8,382 nucleotides of DNA from assembly GCA_947442115.1 (NCBI GenBank), contig CANEVK010000110.1, forward strand, positions 1-8,382, written 5' to 3'. The stretch is from Bacteriovoracaceae bacterium (GTDB taxonomy: Bacteria > Bdellovibrionota > Bacteriovoracia > Bacteriovoracales > Bacteriovoracaceae). Shown in pieces: positions 1 to 6,556 of this stretch. Both the position numbers and the translations under genes were made by a program. Within the stretch, counting starts at the first letter, position 1. Each line of letters begins with the position of its first letter. The notes under the pieces were generated by a model. The model was not told the DNA's origin. It did no database searches and saw only the letters and a program-made list of their open reading frames with translations.

Positions 1-843
1 CATGAGAATCTTGGTGAGCATAATCGCCGGAAGGATAACATCTGCTCTATTTTGATCGAGTTCTAGTCGTCTAATGCGATCAACGTAGGACATACTAAAA
101 ATGGTTTCTTCCATGTGAGAGATTTCGCGATAGAATGCCTCGTGAGAGGATTCCTTACCTAGTGTTTTTTTCCTGATTTTTCCAATCCTGCGTAAATTCC
201 CACCAGTCCCAATAAATAAATCAGGTGTTTTTTTTCCTAATGTCTTTTCAATAAACCGCATCATCTTTTGGATTTGGAGTCGTATGCGGAGTTCTAGTTC
301 TTCTTGATTTTTATAACGAAGAAGGCGAACAGTACCCACATTAAAACTATGAACTCCTACAATCTCTTCATCTCTTACAGCGATGAGCTCAGTGCTACCT
401 CCACCAATGTCCATCAGTAGGGCCGTCTTATTTTTCATTCTTATCTGGCCTTTCACGGCAGAGAAGATCATTCTTGCTTCTTCAATTCCACTAATTGTTT
501 CTATGTGGATACCAGTGAATTTTTCAATCCTGCGAGTAAGTTCGACACCGTTACGAGCATCTCGCATCGCTGAAGTGGCCTGGGCCCTTATTTCAGTGAC
601 GTTGTATTCCATAAAGATATGGAAAAGTTGAATAAAGGCATTTTCAGTGAGTTCCATCTTTTGATCAGAAATTTTACCTGTTGTAAAAACGTCTTCACCA
701 AGTCGAAGAGGGACTCTAAGGTTCTTTATAACCCTGATACCTTTATCTGATTTTAAAGCAATACTTGCTCTTAAGGCATTTGATCCTAAATCGATGGAGG
801 CGAGAGTTTGTCTGTTGAGGGCTTTTAAAATAAATTGTGGCAT
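1..843 (-). CDS. Ppx/GppA-family exopolyphosphatase / pppGpp phosphatase, C-terminal end outside window
   Basis: Reading leftwards from an ATG at 843, an uninterrupted frame gives 281 residues to the window edge. Two phosphate-binding motifs of the actin-like ATPase fold are clear: SIDLGSNALR near residue 17 and DIGGGSTELI near residue 137. Between them sits ATSAMRDARNG, typical of the family, and near the edge is DQNRADVILPA, the usual end of the Ppx/GppA core. Family members hydrolyse polyphosphate or the pentaphosphate alarmone in the cytoplasm. The sequence does not say which, and any C-terminal HD extension would lie outside. The start has no visible Shine-Dalgarno sequence and lies only 10 bases beyond the T-run of the icd terminator. 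Translation may therefore depend on read-through or on a promoter inside icd. The family is sure; the substrate is not. Confidence 0.93.
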   Translation of the reverse strand, partial: MPQFILKALNRQTLASIDLGSNALRASIALKSDKGIRVIKNLRVPLRLGEDVFTTGKISDQKMELTENAFIQLFHIFMEYNVTEIRAQATSAMRDARNGVELTRRIEKFTGIHIETISGIEEARMIFSAVKGQIRMKNKTALLMDIGGGSTELIAVRDEEIVGVHSFNVGTVRLLRYKNQEELELRIRLQIQKMMRFIEKTLGKKTPDLFIGTGGNLRRIGKIRKKTLGKESSHEAFYREISHMEETIFSMSYVDRIRRLELDQNRADVILPAIMLTKILM

Positions 844-853
844 TAAGAGTTCT

Positions 854-880
854 AAAAAAAAGCCCCTCACAGGGAGGGGC
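854..880 (-). terminator. Intrinsic terminator of icd
   Basis: On the minus strand a perfect 7-bp GC-rich stem (GCCCCTC / GAGGGGC, 862-868 with 874-880) closes a 5-base loop and is followed directly by eight T (854-861). It begins about 7 bases after the icd stop codon and ends 10 bases before the start of the phosphatase gene. It therefore terminates icd and also forms the leader of the next gene. Confidence 0.93.
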
Positions 881-886
881 CGGAAT

Positions 887-2113
887 TTACATTTGAATTT
901 TCTTTCTTAGATTATCATTAATCGCTTCAAGGAACTGTTCTGTTGTGAGGTATTTGTCTGAAGAAACCTTATCGCCATGAATACACGCCGCAAGATCTTT
1001 AGTCATTTTACCTTCTTCCACAGTTTGAATACAGACGGCTTCTAGTGTTTCACAAAAATGGATCAACTCTTTATTTCCGTCAAGTTTTCCACGGTGAAGA
1101 AGCCCTCTTGTCCAAGCAAAGATTGAAGCAATAGGATTTGTTGAAGTTGGTTTTCCTTGCTGATGAAGACGATAGTGGCGAGTCACTGTTCCGTGAGCAG
1201 CTTCAGCTTCTAGAGTTTTCCCATCTGGAGTTAAAAGAACAGATGTCATTAAGCCAAGAGAACCAAAACCTTGAGCTACAGTGTCTGATTGAACATCTCC
1301 ATCGTAGTTTTTACAGGCCCAAACATATCCACCAGACCATTTCATACATGAGGCAACCATATCATCAATGAGGCGGTGCTCGTAGGAGATGCCCTTAGCT
1401 TCAAATTTCTTCTTATAATCTTTTTCATAGACATCTTGGAAGATGTCTTTGAATTGACCATCGTACTTTTTAAGAATGGTATTTTTTGTTGAAAGGTAAA
1501 GAGGCCAGCCCTTCACAAGGGCCATGTTGAAGCAAGACTGAGCAAATCCACGAATAGATTCTTCAGTGTTGTACATACACATGGCAACGCCATTACCTTT
1601 AAAATTATAAACTTCCCACTCCTGAGTCTTACCATCTTCGCCAGTAAAGCTCATTTTGAGAGTTCCTTTACCTTTAATCACTGTATCAGTTGCACGGTAC
1701 TGATCACCAAAGGCATGACGGCCAATAACAATGGGTTGCGTCCATCCAGGAACAAGGCGAGGAATATTGTTGATGATAATTGGTTCACGGAAAACTGTTC
1801 CATCAAGAATATTTCTGATGGTGCCGTTTGGAGATTTCCACATTTGTTTTAGTTTAAATTCTTCGACACGTTTTTCATCTGGTGTGATGGTGGCGCATTT
1901 AATGCCTACATTATATTTTTTGATGGCTTCAGCCGCTTCAACAGTGACCTTATCATCTGTTGCATCTCTGTTTTCCATGCCCAGATCGAAGTATTTGATA
2001 TCTACATCAAGATAAGGAGTGATTAGTTTTTCTTTGATAAATGACCAAATGATTCGGGTCATTTCATCGCCATCAAGTTCAACAACAGGGTTGGCCACTT
2101 TAATTTTTGCCAT
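887..2113 (-). CDS. icd: NADP-dependent isocitrate dehydrogenase, eukaryote-like homodimeric type
   Basis: This protein oxidatively decarboxylates isocitrate to 2-oxoglutarate with NADP+ in the cytoplasmic TCA cycle. Its 408 residues align almost without gaps to my recollection of human IDH1. It has GDEMTRIIW at 15-23, the SPNGTIRNIL substrate loop at 94-103, and GRHAFGDQYRATD at 131-143. Arg100, Arg109, Arg132 and Tyr139 of IDH1 are present at the same numbers. STKNTILKKYDG carries the catalytic Lys, and WACKNYDGDVQSD carries the metal-binding Asp residues. AAHGTVTRHYR and STNPIASIFAW follow in the C-terminal half. This is the type shared with eukaryotes and some bacteria, not the E. coli Icd type. 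The ATG has a good Shine-Dalgarno TGGAG (2121-2125, 7-base spacing). An intrinsic terminator follows the stop. Confidence 0.98.
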   Translation of the reverse strand: MAKIKVANPVVELDGDEMTRIIWSFIKEKLITPYLDVDIKYFDLGMENRDATDDKVTVEAAEAIKKYNVGIKCATITPDEKRVEEFKLKQMWKSPNGTIRNILDGTVFREPIIINNIPRLVPGWTQPIVIGRHAFGDQYRATDTVIKGKGTLKMSFTGEDGKTQEWEVYNFKGNGVAMCMYNTEESIRGFAQSCFNMALVKGWPLYLSTKNTILKKYDGQFKDIFQDVYEKDYKKKFEAKGISYEHRLIDDMVASCMKWSGGYVWACKNYDGDVQSDTVAQGFGSLGLMTSVLLTPDGKTLEAEAAHGTVTRHYRLHQQGKPTSTNPIASIFAWTRGLLHRGKLDGNKELIHFCETLEAVCIQTVEEGKMTKDLAACIHGDKVSSDKYLTTEQFLEAINDNLRKKIQM

Positions 2114-2151
2114 ATTTTGTCTCCAGAAAACGGTTAAGAAGATGTTTTTCT

Positions 2152-2180
2152 ATTTTGTGAGAAGAACAATCTTTTGTCGA
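2152..2180 (-). promoter_or_regulatory. Candidate sigma-70-like promoter of icd (proximal)
   Basis: On the minus strand the -35 is TCGACA (2175-2180, 5/6 to consensus) and the -10 is CAAAAT (2152-2157, 4/6), with a 17-base spacer. The start would lie near 2145, giving a leader of about 30 bases. The match was found by eye; in AT-rich DNA chance matches are common. Confidence 0.35.
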
Positions 2181-2183
2181 CAA
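2174..2183. other. 10-bp perfect palindrome TTGTCGACAA upstream of icd
   Basis: TTGTCGACAA is its own reverse complement and covers the -35 hexamer of the proximal candidate icd promoter. That is the position expected for a repressor operator. A single 10-bp palindrome can arise by chance, and no regulator is identified. Confidence 0.25.
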
Positions 2184-2206
2184 TGATGCGCAGCGGATTT
2201 AGAACT

Positions 2207-2233
2207 ATTTTACAGTTCAATGCTTTTTGTCAG
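2207..2233 (-). promoter_or_regulatory. Candidate distal promoter of icd
   Basis: On the minus strand CTGACA (2228-2233) and TAAAAT (2207-2212) each match consensus at 5/6, but the spacer is only 15 bases, which is suboptimal. It would give a leader of roughly 85 bases containing the palindrome at 2174-2183. It is an alternative or addition to the proximal candidate. Confidence 0.28.
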
Positions 2234-2293
2234 GTATAAAGAGCATTGGGCCAAGTTGAATCTTGAGTGATTCATTCTTGACCCTCGCTTGGA

Positions 2294-2761
2294 TTAATTG
2301 GCGGCAACGGTTTCTGGCCTTACAACGTAAACATCACATGGGGCATACTTCAACATTTTATCTGCAAAGGAACTATGAAAGAGCCCCTGAAAGCCATGCT
2401 TTCCTCTCGTTGAGAGAACGATGAGCTCAGTTTTGAAATCTTTGAGTGACTTTATCACTCCCTCTTCGGGACTGAATTCCTTGCTCACATGATAATTAAT
2501 TTTCCCTTTAAACGCTTTTGGTAGAATTTTTTCCGCCTCCAATTTGAGATGTTGCTCCAGAGTAGGAATCATTTCCCTGAACGTTTTTTCATCTGGCATT
2601 TCAATCATGCCAAACTCAATGGGAGTGAGATTCTTTTTAACGACATGTATGAAGTCAACCTGATGAATTTCAGACCAATCAAAGCGCTCTCCCCACTGAT
2701 AAAGTGGTTTTAAAAGTTTTTCTTCCAAAGGCAAGGCAACAGCAATCTTGTGTAAGCTCAT
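2294..2761 (-). CDS. Universal stress protein (UspA) family, single domain
   Basis: The 155-residue protein matches the size of a single Usp domain. The N-terminal strand MSLHKIAVALPL and the C-terminal block TELIVLSTRGKHG...SSFADKMLKYAPCDVYVVRP are typical of the family. The nucleotide-binding motif G-x2-G is present at 120-123. The Gly of the usual following G(S/T) is replaced by Ser (Ser130-Ser131), so ATP binding is uncertain. I chose the ATG at 2761 because GGAGG stands 5 bases upstream (2767-2771). A longer frame reaching 2929 has no family similarity in its extra 56 residues and would cross the start of the divergent gene. Such proteins are usually cytoplasmic and stress- or starvation-induced. 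The gene stands head to head with the DUF4383-like gene. Confidence 0.9.
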   Translation of the reverse strand: MSLHKIAVALPLEEKLLKPLYQWGERFDWSEIHQVDFIHVVKKNLTPIEFGMIEMPDEKTFREMIPTLEQHLKLEAEKILPKAFKGKINYHVSKEFSPEEGVIKSLKDFKTELIVLSTRGKHGFQGLFHSSFADKMLKYAPCDVYVVRPETVAAN

Positions 2762-2927
2762 AATGACCTCCGTAGGTAGTGATCCTTGCATGTCCATGAT
2801 CTCAAAGAAATATTCAGTGCGTATTTTTTTATAGGATAAAAAGCCTCGAATAATATAAAAACGTCGGCATAAAACTTGCTTGTCGTTGTATGCGTCTTTC
2901 TGCGAAATAATTTTCAAGGAGATAATC
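2762..2927. promoter_or_regulatory. Divergent intergenic region between usp and the DUF4383-like gene
   Basis: This 166-base AT-rich spacer must hold promoters for both directions. The only plus-strand pair I can suggest is TTTATA (2828-2833) and TAATAT (2851-2856) with a 17-base spacer, about 4/6 each. I found no convincing minus-strand pair for usp. Both genes may use an alternative sigma factor or activator sites that I do not recognise. Confidence 0.3.
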
Positions 2928-3401
2928 ATGGCAAATGTCGCGAATCAAAATCAATTGAGTCGATCAAGATTAAATGAAAAAACGGCTATTCAGAAGATGA
3001 CAATTTCTATTGGAGTCGCCATTTTGGTGGTCGGGATTGGTGGGGTCCTGATGCCGAATTTATTCGGAATGCATTTAAGCCTCATGCATAACTTGATTCA
3101 TTTATTAACAGGATTATTTGCCATTTGGTTTGGAGCAAGTCGACCAAGTCGCGCCTATAATTTTACCTTACTCATGGGAACTGTTTATGCCCTTGTTGGA
3201 ATTTTGGGTTTTATTTTCGGAAGTCCGGGCTATCCTACGACAGGAAGTTTGGACGCAGATCAAAATTTAGTCAGATTGATTCCAGACTTTTTAGAAATTG
3301 GAACAATTGATCATATCGTCCATATTCTCATCGGCGCTTTCATGCTTTTTACTTGCTATACCTTTAGAGAAGATAAAAATATGAGAACTCAAAAGAGTTA
3401 G
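2928..3401 (+). CDS. DUF4383-like four-helix integral membrane protein
   Basis: The 157-residue protein has four hydrophobic segments, at about 24-42, 52-69, 78-98 and 128-145. Histidines sit at the starts of helices 2 and 4, in MHNLIHLLTG (53-62) and DHIVHILIG (128-136). This repeated H-x-x-H/L-G pattern and the SRPSRAYNF loop after helix 2 resemble the DUF4383 family, whose function is unknown. The start at 2928 is set by AAGGAG (2916-2921) 6 bases upstream; a frame from 2880 is possible but lacks such a site. The stop is 8 bases before the EgtB-like gene, so the two are probably one operon. Divergence from a stress-protein gene suggests a stress setting, by inference only. Confidence 0.8.
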   Translation: MANVANQNQLSRSRLNEKTAIQKMTISIGVAILVVGIGGVLMPNLFGMHLSLMHNLIHLLTGLFAIWFGASRPSRAYNFTLLMGTVYALVGILGFIFGSPGYPTTGSLDADQNLVRLIPDFLEIGTIDHIVHILIGAFMLFTCYTFREDKNMRTQKS

Positions 3402-3409
3402 AGGTTGAG

Positions 3410-4702
3410 ATGGGTACATCACAGACCGAGCATCTCCATCATTTTTATCTCAATCAACTCGCCAAGAGATTTTTGAGTGTAAGAAAAAAAACAGAAGATC
3501 TGTGCCATGTCCTCAGCGATGAGGATGTGGCGCTGTCTTTTACAGAGAATACATCGCCCGCGAAATGGTATCTTGCTCATACCAGTTGGTACTTTGAAAA
3601 ATTTATCTTGCAGCGATATAAGAAAGGATACCAGGTTTATAAACCGGAGTTCGATTTTCTTTTTAATTCTTATTATAAAAGATCGGGCTCTTACCTTTCT
3701 GAAGAACGCAGAAGTGTTTTAAGCCGACCATCAAGAACAGAGATCATGCTTTATAGGCAATACGTGACTGAATCCATTATGGGTCTCCTGGAATCATTCA
3801 TACCATTCACAGAGGATAAAATGCTCAAAGTCCTAGAAGTGGGAATCAATATTGAAGAACAAAATCAGGAAAAAATGCTCGTTGATTTAAAGAGAAATTT
3901 TTTTGAGAACCCACTTAGGCCTCAGTATCTCGATTCTGCTCAGGTTATAACCTCTCAACCTTCACTGGCACGTTGGAAGAGTTTTCACGAGGGGTTAGTG
4001 AAAATTGGAGTTCCAACGAATTATCAATTTTTTGCCTTTGATCATGAGAAAGATCAGCATACGACCTGGTTAGAAGGTTATGAACTTTCGACTCATTTAG
4101 TAACTAATGCAGAATTCATTAACTTCATTGAAGAGGGTGGATACGATAATTCAAGATTTTGGATAGCAGAAGGATGGGAGATTAAAGAAAGAGAAAAGTG
4201 GGAGCATCCATTATATTGGGAAAAAGAAGGCCAGAATTGGTGGGCCATGACACTTTCTGGAATGGTACAAGTTGATTTAAATGCACCGGTCAGTCATGTG
4301 AGTTTTTATGAAGCACTCGCTTATGCTCGCTGGCAAGGGGCAAGATTACCCACTGAAGCTGAGTGGGAAACTGCTGCACGTTTAGAAAAAGTGAAAGGTT
4401 CTTTTCTAGAAAATTCTTATCTTGAGCCGATTGTTGCTTCGGATAGTTATCAGCATTTTTCTCAAATTCATGGAACCCTATGGGAGTGGACACAGAGTCC
4501 TTACTTGCCGTACCCCCGGTTCAAAGCGCTCTCTTTTGGTTTGTCTGAATATTCTGAGAAGATGATGGGCCATTATTATACTTTACGAGGGGGTAGTTGT
4601 TTAACCCCAAGTGCCCATTATCGAACGACGTATCGAAACTTTGCCCACCCCGAAACAAGATTCTTTTATACTGGAATAAGGCTCGCTAGAGATATGAATT
4701 AA
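3410..4702 (+). CDS. egtB: EgtB-like protein (DinB_2 plus FGE-sulfatase domains) lacking two iron-ligand histidines
   Basis: EgtB is the iron enzyme that joins gamma-glutamylcysteine or cysteine to hercynine during ergothioneine synthesis. The 430 residues are of normal length and follow the family throughout. TSPAKWYLAHTSWYFEKF lies at 48-65, LFNSYY at 84-89 and LSRPSRTE at 104-111. The FGE-sulfatase part has PVSHVSFYEALAYARWQGAR (293-312), WEWTQSPYLPYP (358-369) and LRGGSC...TYRNFAHPETR. His57 matches the first iron ligand. The usual HExQHQE, which supplies the other two histidines, reads IEEQNQE here (148-154), so both are lost (Ile148, Asn152). Two arginines that I recall as substrate-binding also appear replaced (Tyr95, Glu98). 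It is either catalytically dead or repurposed. GAGG (3401-3404) overlaps the upstream stop codon, implying translational coupling. No egtD is in the window. Confidence 0.9.
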   Translation: MGTSQTEHLHHFYLNQLAKRFLSVRKKTEDLCHVLSDEDVALSFTENTSPAKWYLAHTSWYFEKFILQRYKKGYQVYKPEFDFLFNSYYKRSGSYLSEERRSVLSRPSRTEIMLYRQYVTESIMGLLESFIPFTEDKMLKVLEVGINIEEQNQEKMLVDLKRNFFENPLRPQYLDSAQVITSQPSLARWKSFHEGLVKIGVPTNYQFFAFDHEKDQHTTWLEGYELSTHLVTNAEFINFIEEGGYDNSRFWIAEGWEIKEREKWEHPLYWEKEGQNWWAMTLSGMVQVDLNAPVSHVSFYEALAYARWQGARLPTEAEWETAARLEKVKGSFLENSYLEPIVASDSYQHFSQIHGTLWEWTQSPYLPYPRFKALSFGLSEYSEKMMGHYYTLRGGSCLTPSAHYRTTYRNFAHPETRFFYTGIRLARDMN

Positions 4703-5616
4703 AAATTTTTCAGCGCAGTTAAACCCATTCCTCCAGGAACACTTTTTGGGAGAAACATCCAAGTTGTTTGTTTCTTCTCAAGGGATTCATTCGTTGCAGG
4801 ACGGGCCATCTTAACAGCGGCCTGACCAAAGACCCAGCCCATAGCGATACCCAATGGGTAGTCACTGGCCCAATGAACGCCATTATTCATCATTTGAAAA
4901 GAAAGTGCCGTGAGCCAAATACCACCGGTCCAGTAGAGGGGAACCTTATACTTGGGATATCTCTCAGAAAGGACAGTAAAGGTAACTGTTGAGGCCATGA
5001 CATGACCACTAGGCATTCCATCAAAACTTGCAGTCTTAGTATTATAGTCCTCAAAACTTGGAAACATATTCCAAGCACCACGTTCAGCAGTTTTAACTTC
5101 CGGACTTTCACGTCCAAAACTTCTTTTGAGAGCTTGGTTAAAAATAGTAGAAACAAAAAGACCATGCATAAGGATATAGCCAGTGTTGACCTCATAGGTT
5201 TGGTCTTTGGCATAGCCCGTTCCTAGAAACGTCCCTGCTATTCCCATGTGAAGCCAGCCATCGCCTAAAAAATATAAGGTTGACCCTATATCTGTTGGAA
5301 CTCTTAAAAGTGGGTGCCCAAATGCTTGAACAGCGGGTTTAGTGTTATCTTCATTACCGATTCCCCAGTCCCTTCCAATTTTTTGACTATAGCGGTAAAG
5401 ATTTTCATCATAATAATAAGTAATGGCAGTAGTTCCGAGAACAATGCCCCAGCCTGGTAGAGCTTCTTTTGAAAAACTTGATTCTAAGGCAGAGACAGAA
5501 GTATCAGGAATTTTAGTAAAGACATCTAGGAAGGTGAGTCTTTTTTCGCCGCCGACATCGGTTTGTGCCAAAACGAAATGAGGAATAAAGAGGAAAAGGA
5601 AAAAAAATTTTTTCAT
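4699..5616 (-). CDS. Exported PAP2-superfamily phosphatase with variant motifs
   Basis: PAP2 proteins are acid phosphatases acting on lipid phosphates or other phosphoesters outside the cytoplasm. A signal peptide covers residues 1-17 (MKKFFFLFLFIPHFVLA). Motif 2 is intact (MPSGH, 201-205), as are His248 and Asp252 of motif 3 (GVHWASDYP). Motif 1 reads LKRSFGRESP (163-172), with Ser171 where KX6RP has Arg, and the Arg of motif 3 is Met242. I recall similar GRESP...QMMN-type PAP2 proteins in other bacteria, so this may be a real subfamily. Several hydrophobic stretches (about 53-69, 145-160, 226-241, 253-268) suggest membrane association. The start has no Shine-Dalgarno sequence but a good promoter lies 32 bases upstream. 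The stop codon overlaps that of the EgtB-like gene by 4 bases. Confidence 0.88.
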   Translation of the reverse strand: MKKFFFLFLFIPHFVLAQTDVGGEKRLTFLDVFTKIPDTSVSALESSFSKEALPGWGIVLGTTAITYYYDENLYRYSQKIGRDWGIGNEDNTKPAVQAFGHPLLRVPTDIGSTLYFLGDGWLHMGIAGTFLGTGYAKDQTYEVNTGYILMHGLFVSTIFNQALKRSFGRESPEVKTAERGAWNMFPSFEDYNTKTASFDGMPSGHVMASTVTFTVLSERYPKYKVPLYWTGGIWLTALSFQMMNNGVHWASDYPLGIAMGWVFGQAAVKMARPATNESLEKKQTTWMFLPKSVPGGMGLTALKNF

Positions 5617-5647
5617 AAAAAATTAAGTTATTTAAATGTTTCATGAA

Positions 5648-5676
5648 ATCATATCCCTTAAAATACTTAACGACAA
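5648..5676 (-). promoter_or_regulatory. Sigma-70-like promoter of the PAP2 gene
   Basis: On the minus strand TTGTCG (5671-5676) and TATGAT (5648-5653, 5/6) are separated by exactly 17 bases. The predicted start is near 5641, giving a leader of about 25 bases. It lies wholly between the PAP2 start and the stop of the upstream lipoprotein gene, so PAP2 can be transcribed on its own. Confidence 0.6.
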
Positions 5677-5698
5677 CGCCAGAACTCATGTGTCTCAA

Positions 5699-6556
5699 CT
5701 AAATCTCTTCCTCCTCAGGTATTTCCTCTGGCGGGGGTTCTATCCTGCGGCCAGGAAAATGAATAGGTCCTTCAGCTGGGATGTCTTGATTCTCTCCGAT
5801 TTCCGCCGTTGGACCTGGTGTCTCGCCATTATAGATTGTTCCGGGTGCGGTGGAGGTGTTTTTTTGGATGACACCGCAGGCGATAGGATAGGATTCGTAA
5901 TTTTTTAATTCATCGTCACCAACGACAGTTTCTGGAAGAAGAGTATCCTGAGAAACACCCTCAATCATCACCACTCTTCCATCAAGGCCAAAAGGTTCAT
6001 TTTCATCAAGTTTTATAACATGATCGTTAGGTTCCTCATCCTTATCCCTTAGGTCTTTAAGCAGGAGTGAGAAAGAACTTATTTTTTCATATTGGTAATT
6101 CCCGGATAAATCTCCTCGAGGGAAATAATTTTTACCGGAGTATTGTGAATTAAGATTTCCATCTAATGGAATAAGAATTTTACCAATCACTGACCTTGCC
6201 TCTATGATATCGATATGCCCATCGAGATTAAGATCATCACTAAGAGTGGGACATCTTTTGCCAGGATATATCGCCTGACGATGTTTAATCCTCACATGGC
6301 CGGCAAATAAGCGTAGAAAGGTTTGTAGCCGATCATTCGTTCTTTTTAAAGTTAATGAACCAGGTAGTGTTCCATTGATATGAGGATTCATAGTTTCAAA
6401 TTTTGCTAAATATAATCCACTAATGTTATGGCCATCCATGGATTCCTCAAGGGGAGGATCAATGTAATTAATTTCGTCATTATTTTTATTTGATACGCCA
6501 CATGCTTGAACAAATAAAAGAAGAATCTGAGAAAGAATAAAACTAAAAAATTTCAT
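5699..6556 (-). CDS. Lipoprotein with EF-hand-like calcium loop and Cu/Zn-SOD-like C-terminal motif
   Basis: No named function. The 285-residue protein starts with a lipoprotein signal peptide with lipobox VQAC, so Cys19 would be lipidated. Gly20 follows, with no Asp at +2, which by the E. coli rule favours the outer membrane. A perfect 12-residue EF-hand loop, DLNLDGHIDIIE, lies at 108-119. Near the end LDGRVVMIEG and later YPIACGVI resemble the last strands of Cu/Zn superoxide dismutase. The copper His there is replaced by Glu, so dismutase activity is unlikely; Cys102 and Cys227 might pair as in that fold. The tail from about 240 is rich in Pro and Glu (ending PPPEEIPEEEEI). The ATG at 6556 is preferred over one at 6574 because GAGGGG lies 7 bases before it. 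The start overlaps the end of the glutaminase-like gene by 14 bases. Confidence 0.8.
   Translation of the reverse strand: MKFFSFILSQILLLFVQACGVSNKNNDEINYIDPPLEESMDGHNISGLYLAKFETMNPHINGTLPGSLTLKRTNDRLQTFLRLFAGHVRIKHRQAIYPGKRCPTLSDDLNLDGHIDIIEARSVIGKILIPLDGNLNSQYSGKNYFPRGDLSGNYQYEKISSFSLLLKDLRDKDEEPNDHVIKLDENEPFGLDGRVVMIEGVSQDTLLPETVVGDDELKNYESYPIACGVIQKNTSTAPGTIYNGETPGPTAEIGENQDIPAEGPIHFPGRRIEPPPEEIPEEEEI

Noticed and set aside
383..631. Plus-strand open frame of 82 codons within the phosphatase gene.
   Set aside because: It is antisense to a clearly conserved Ppx/GppA sequence, with no Shine-Dalgarno and no recognisable protein.
2240..2285. Inverted repeat GAATC/GATTC, with an outer CCAAG/CTTGG, downstream of usp as a possible terminator.
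   Set aside because: The stems are short and interrupted, and no T-run follows on the minus strand.
2762..2929. A 56-residue N-terminal extension of the universal stress protein.
   Set aside because: It lacks family similarity, has no ribosome binding site, and would overlap the start of the divergent gene. The ATG at 2761 has a strong GGAGG at 5 bases.
5513..5698. Minus-strand 61-codon frame across the PAP2 start.
   Set aside because: It is out of frame with the signal peptide and overlaps the promoter; the product has no family features.
5636..5908. Plus-strand 90-codon frame opposite the lipoprotein's 3' end.
   Set aside because: It is antisense to the Pro/Glu-rich tail, whose codons leave the opposite strand open. 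It has no ribosome binding site and no similarity that I recognise.
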